DNA from: Myxococcales bacterium
Lineage (GTDB): Bacteria; Myxococcota; Polyangia; Fen-1088
Assembly (NCBI GenBank): GCA_003153875.1
Contig: PMBY01000376.1
Span: forward strand, 1 to 7,008
Direction of reading: 5' to 3'
DNA: 7,008 nt
The notes under the pieces were generated by a model that had not been told where the DNA came from, did not search any database, and saw only the letters and a list, made by a program, of their open reading frames with translations. Below, piece by piece: positions 6,329 to 7,008 of the stretch. The stretch's first letter is position 1. Each line of letters opens with the position of its first letter. Both the position numbers and the translations under genes were made by a program.

Positions 6329-7008
6329 ATGATCGAGCGCCTGGTCACCGCGGCAGTCCGCGCGCCTTTTCTGGTCTTCATGGCCGCGCTGGCGCTCGTC
6401 GGTATCGGCATTCGCTCGTACTTGCAACTCGACATCGAGGCCTATCCCAACCCGGTTGCGCCGATGATCGAAATCATCGCGCAGCCGGAAGGTTGGAGTG
6501 CCGAGGAGGTCGAACGCTACGTCACCCTGCCCATCGAGACCGGGCTGGTGGGCATGCCGGGGCTGGAACATGTGCGCTCACAGTCGCTCTTCGGCCTGGC
6601 CGACGTGAAGTTCTACTTCGGCTGGGACACCAGCTATTTCACAGCCCAGCAGCGGGTGCTCAACCAGCTCAACTTCGTCAGCCTGCCGCCCGGTGTGCAG
6701 CGGCAGCTATCGCCCTGGAGCGCGATCGGTGAGCTGTACCGCTACAAGGTGGTGGGCAAGGACTACACAGCGACGGATCTAAAGACCGCGCAGGACTGGA
6801 TCCTGGAAAAGCAGTTCCGCCAGGTGCCGGGCGTGATCGACGTGGTCGGCTTCGGTGGCCTGACCAAGCAGTATCACGTGGACGTGGACCCCTATCGTCT
6901 GCGCGGCCTCGACGTCAGCCTGGCGCAGTTGCAGTCCGCCATTGCGAATGCCAACCAGAACGTGGGCGGGCAGCGCCTAACGCTGGGCGAGCAGTCCTTC
7001 GACGTGCG
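6329..7008 (+). CDS. RND efflux pump, inner-membrane subunit, N-terminal 226 residues (cut by window end)
   Basis: Proton-driven inner-membrane transporter of the CzcA/CusA (HME) or related RND group. The frame is open from the ATG at 6329 to the last base, giving 226 codons of an expected 1000 or so. The N-terminus has an amphipathic start (MIERLVTAAVRAP) followed by transmembrane helix 1 (about residues 12-32). The periplasmic domain then begins with LDIEAYPNPVAPMIEI and the conserved EEVERYVTLPIETGLVGMPGLEHVRSQS stretch (given here only by its ends, about residues 60-86), ending in VDPYRLRGLDVSLAQLQSAIANANQNVGG. The last region is the PN2/docking entry conserved in RND pumps. The charged residues of transmembrane helix 4 that separate metal from drug exporters lie beyond the window, so the substrate is open. 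Similarity to the HME branch is my judgement from the N-terminal motifs. It starts 2 bases after the adaptor stop, so it is probably translationally coupled. Confidence 0.92.
   Translation, partial: MIERLVTAAVRAPFLVFMAALALVGIGIRSYLQLDIEAYPNPVAPMIEIIAQPEGWSAEEVERYVTLPIETGLVGMPGLEHVRSQSLFGLADVKFYFGWDTSYFTAQQRVLNQLNFVSLPPGVQRQLSPWSAIGELYRYKVVGKDYTATDLKTAQDWILEKQFRQVPGVIDVVGFGGLTKQYHVDVDPYRLRGLDVSLAQLQSAIANANQNVGGQRLTLGEQSFDV

Overview
The window is GC-rich (codon third positions mostly G or C) and bacterial. The gene types and their divergence suggest a Gram-negative, possibly a Myxococcota or other former 'Deltaproteobacteria' lineage. That placement is inferred from gene style only, since no rRNA or other phylogenetic marker is present. 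An outer membrane is directly implied by a complete TolC-type outer-membrane factor.

Layout. (1) Positions 1-1056 hold the 3' part of a threonine synthase gene on the + strand, cut by the window start. (2) Positions 1057-2142 form a low-complexity island. Its only convincing gene is a 109-residue four-helix-bundle protein (S23 / 23S rRNA intervening-sequence protein family) on the - strand, 1200-1529, with a perfect Shine-Dalgarno sequence. Next to the gene's 3' end lies a 34-bp tandem repeat and a very GC-rich hairpin. Beyond its 5' end lie about 370 bases with at least six perfect or near-perfect hairpins and no credible ORF, then an 18-bp (CACCGC-like) tandem repeat. The two G/C-skewed repeat tracts are partly inverted copies of each other, so gene and hairpin field are bracketed by an imperfect inverted repeat. 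(3) Positions 2143-3699 encode (R)-citramalate synthase, followed by a hairpin. (4) Positions 3853-7008 are a tripartite RND efflux operon: outer-membrane factor, periplasmic adaptor (4-base ATGA overlap) and inner-membrane RND pump (2-base gap, cut by the window end), in the same order as czcCBA.

How the genes work together. Threonine synthase and citramalate synthase sit on the two alternative routes to 2-oxobutanoate, the precursor of isoleucine: one through threonine, the other directly from pyruvate and acetyl-CoA. The efflux operon is a separate unit and should assemble a channel from cytoplasmic membrane to cell exterior. It looks closest to the heavy-metal (HME/CzcA-CusA) branch, but the decisive transmembrane residues of the pump lie outside the window.

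The least ordinary part is 1071-2080. A repeat-bracketed unit containing a small four-helix-bundle gene and a dense series of hairpins has been set between two amino-acid biosynthesis genes. Whether the hairpin field is a functional RNA, a leader of citramalate synthase, a leader of the small gene or a decayed repeat element cannot be decided from one sequence.
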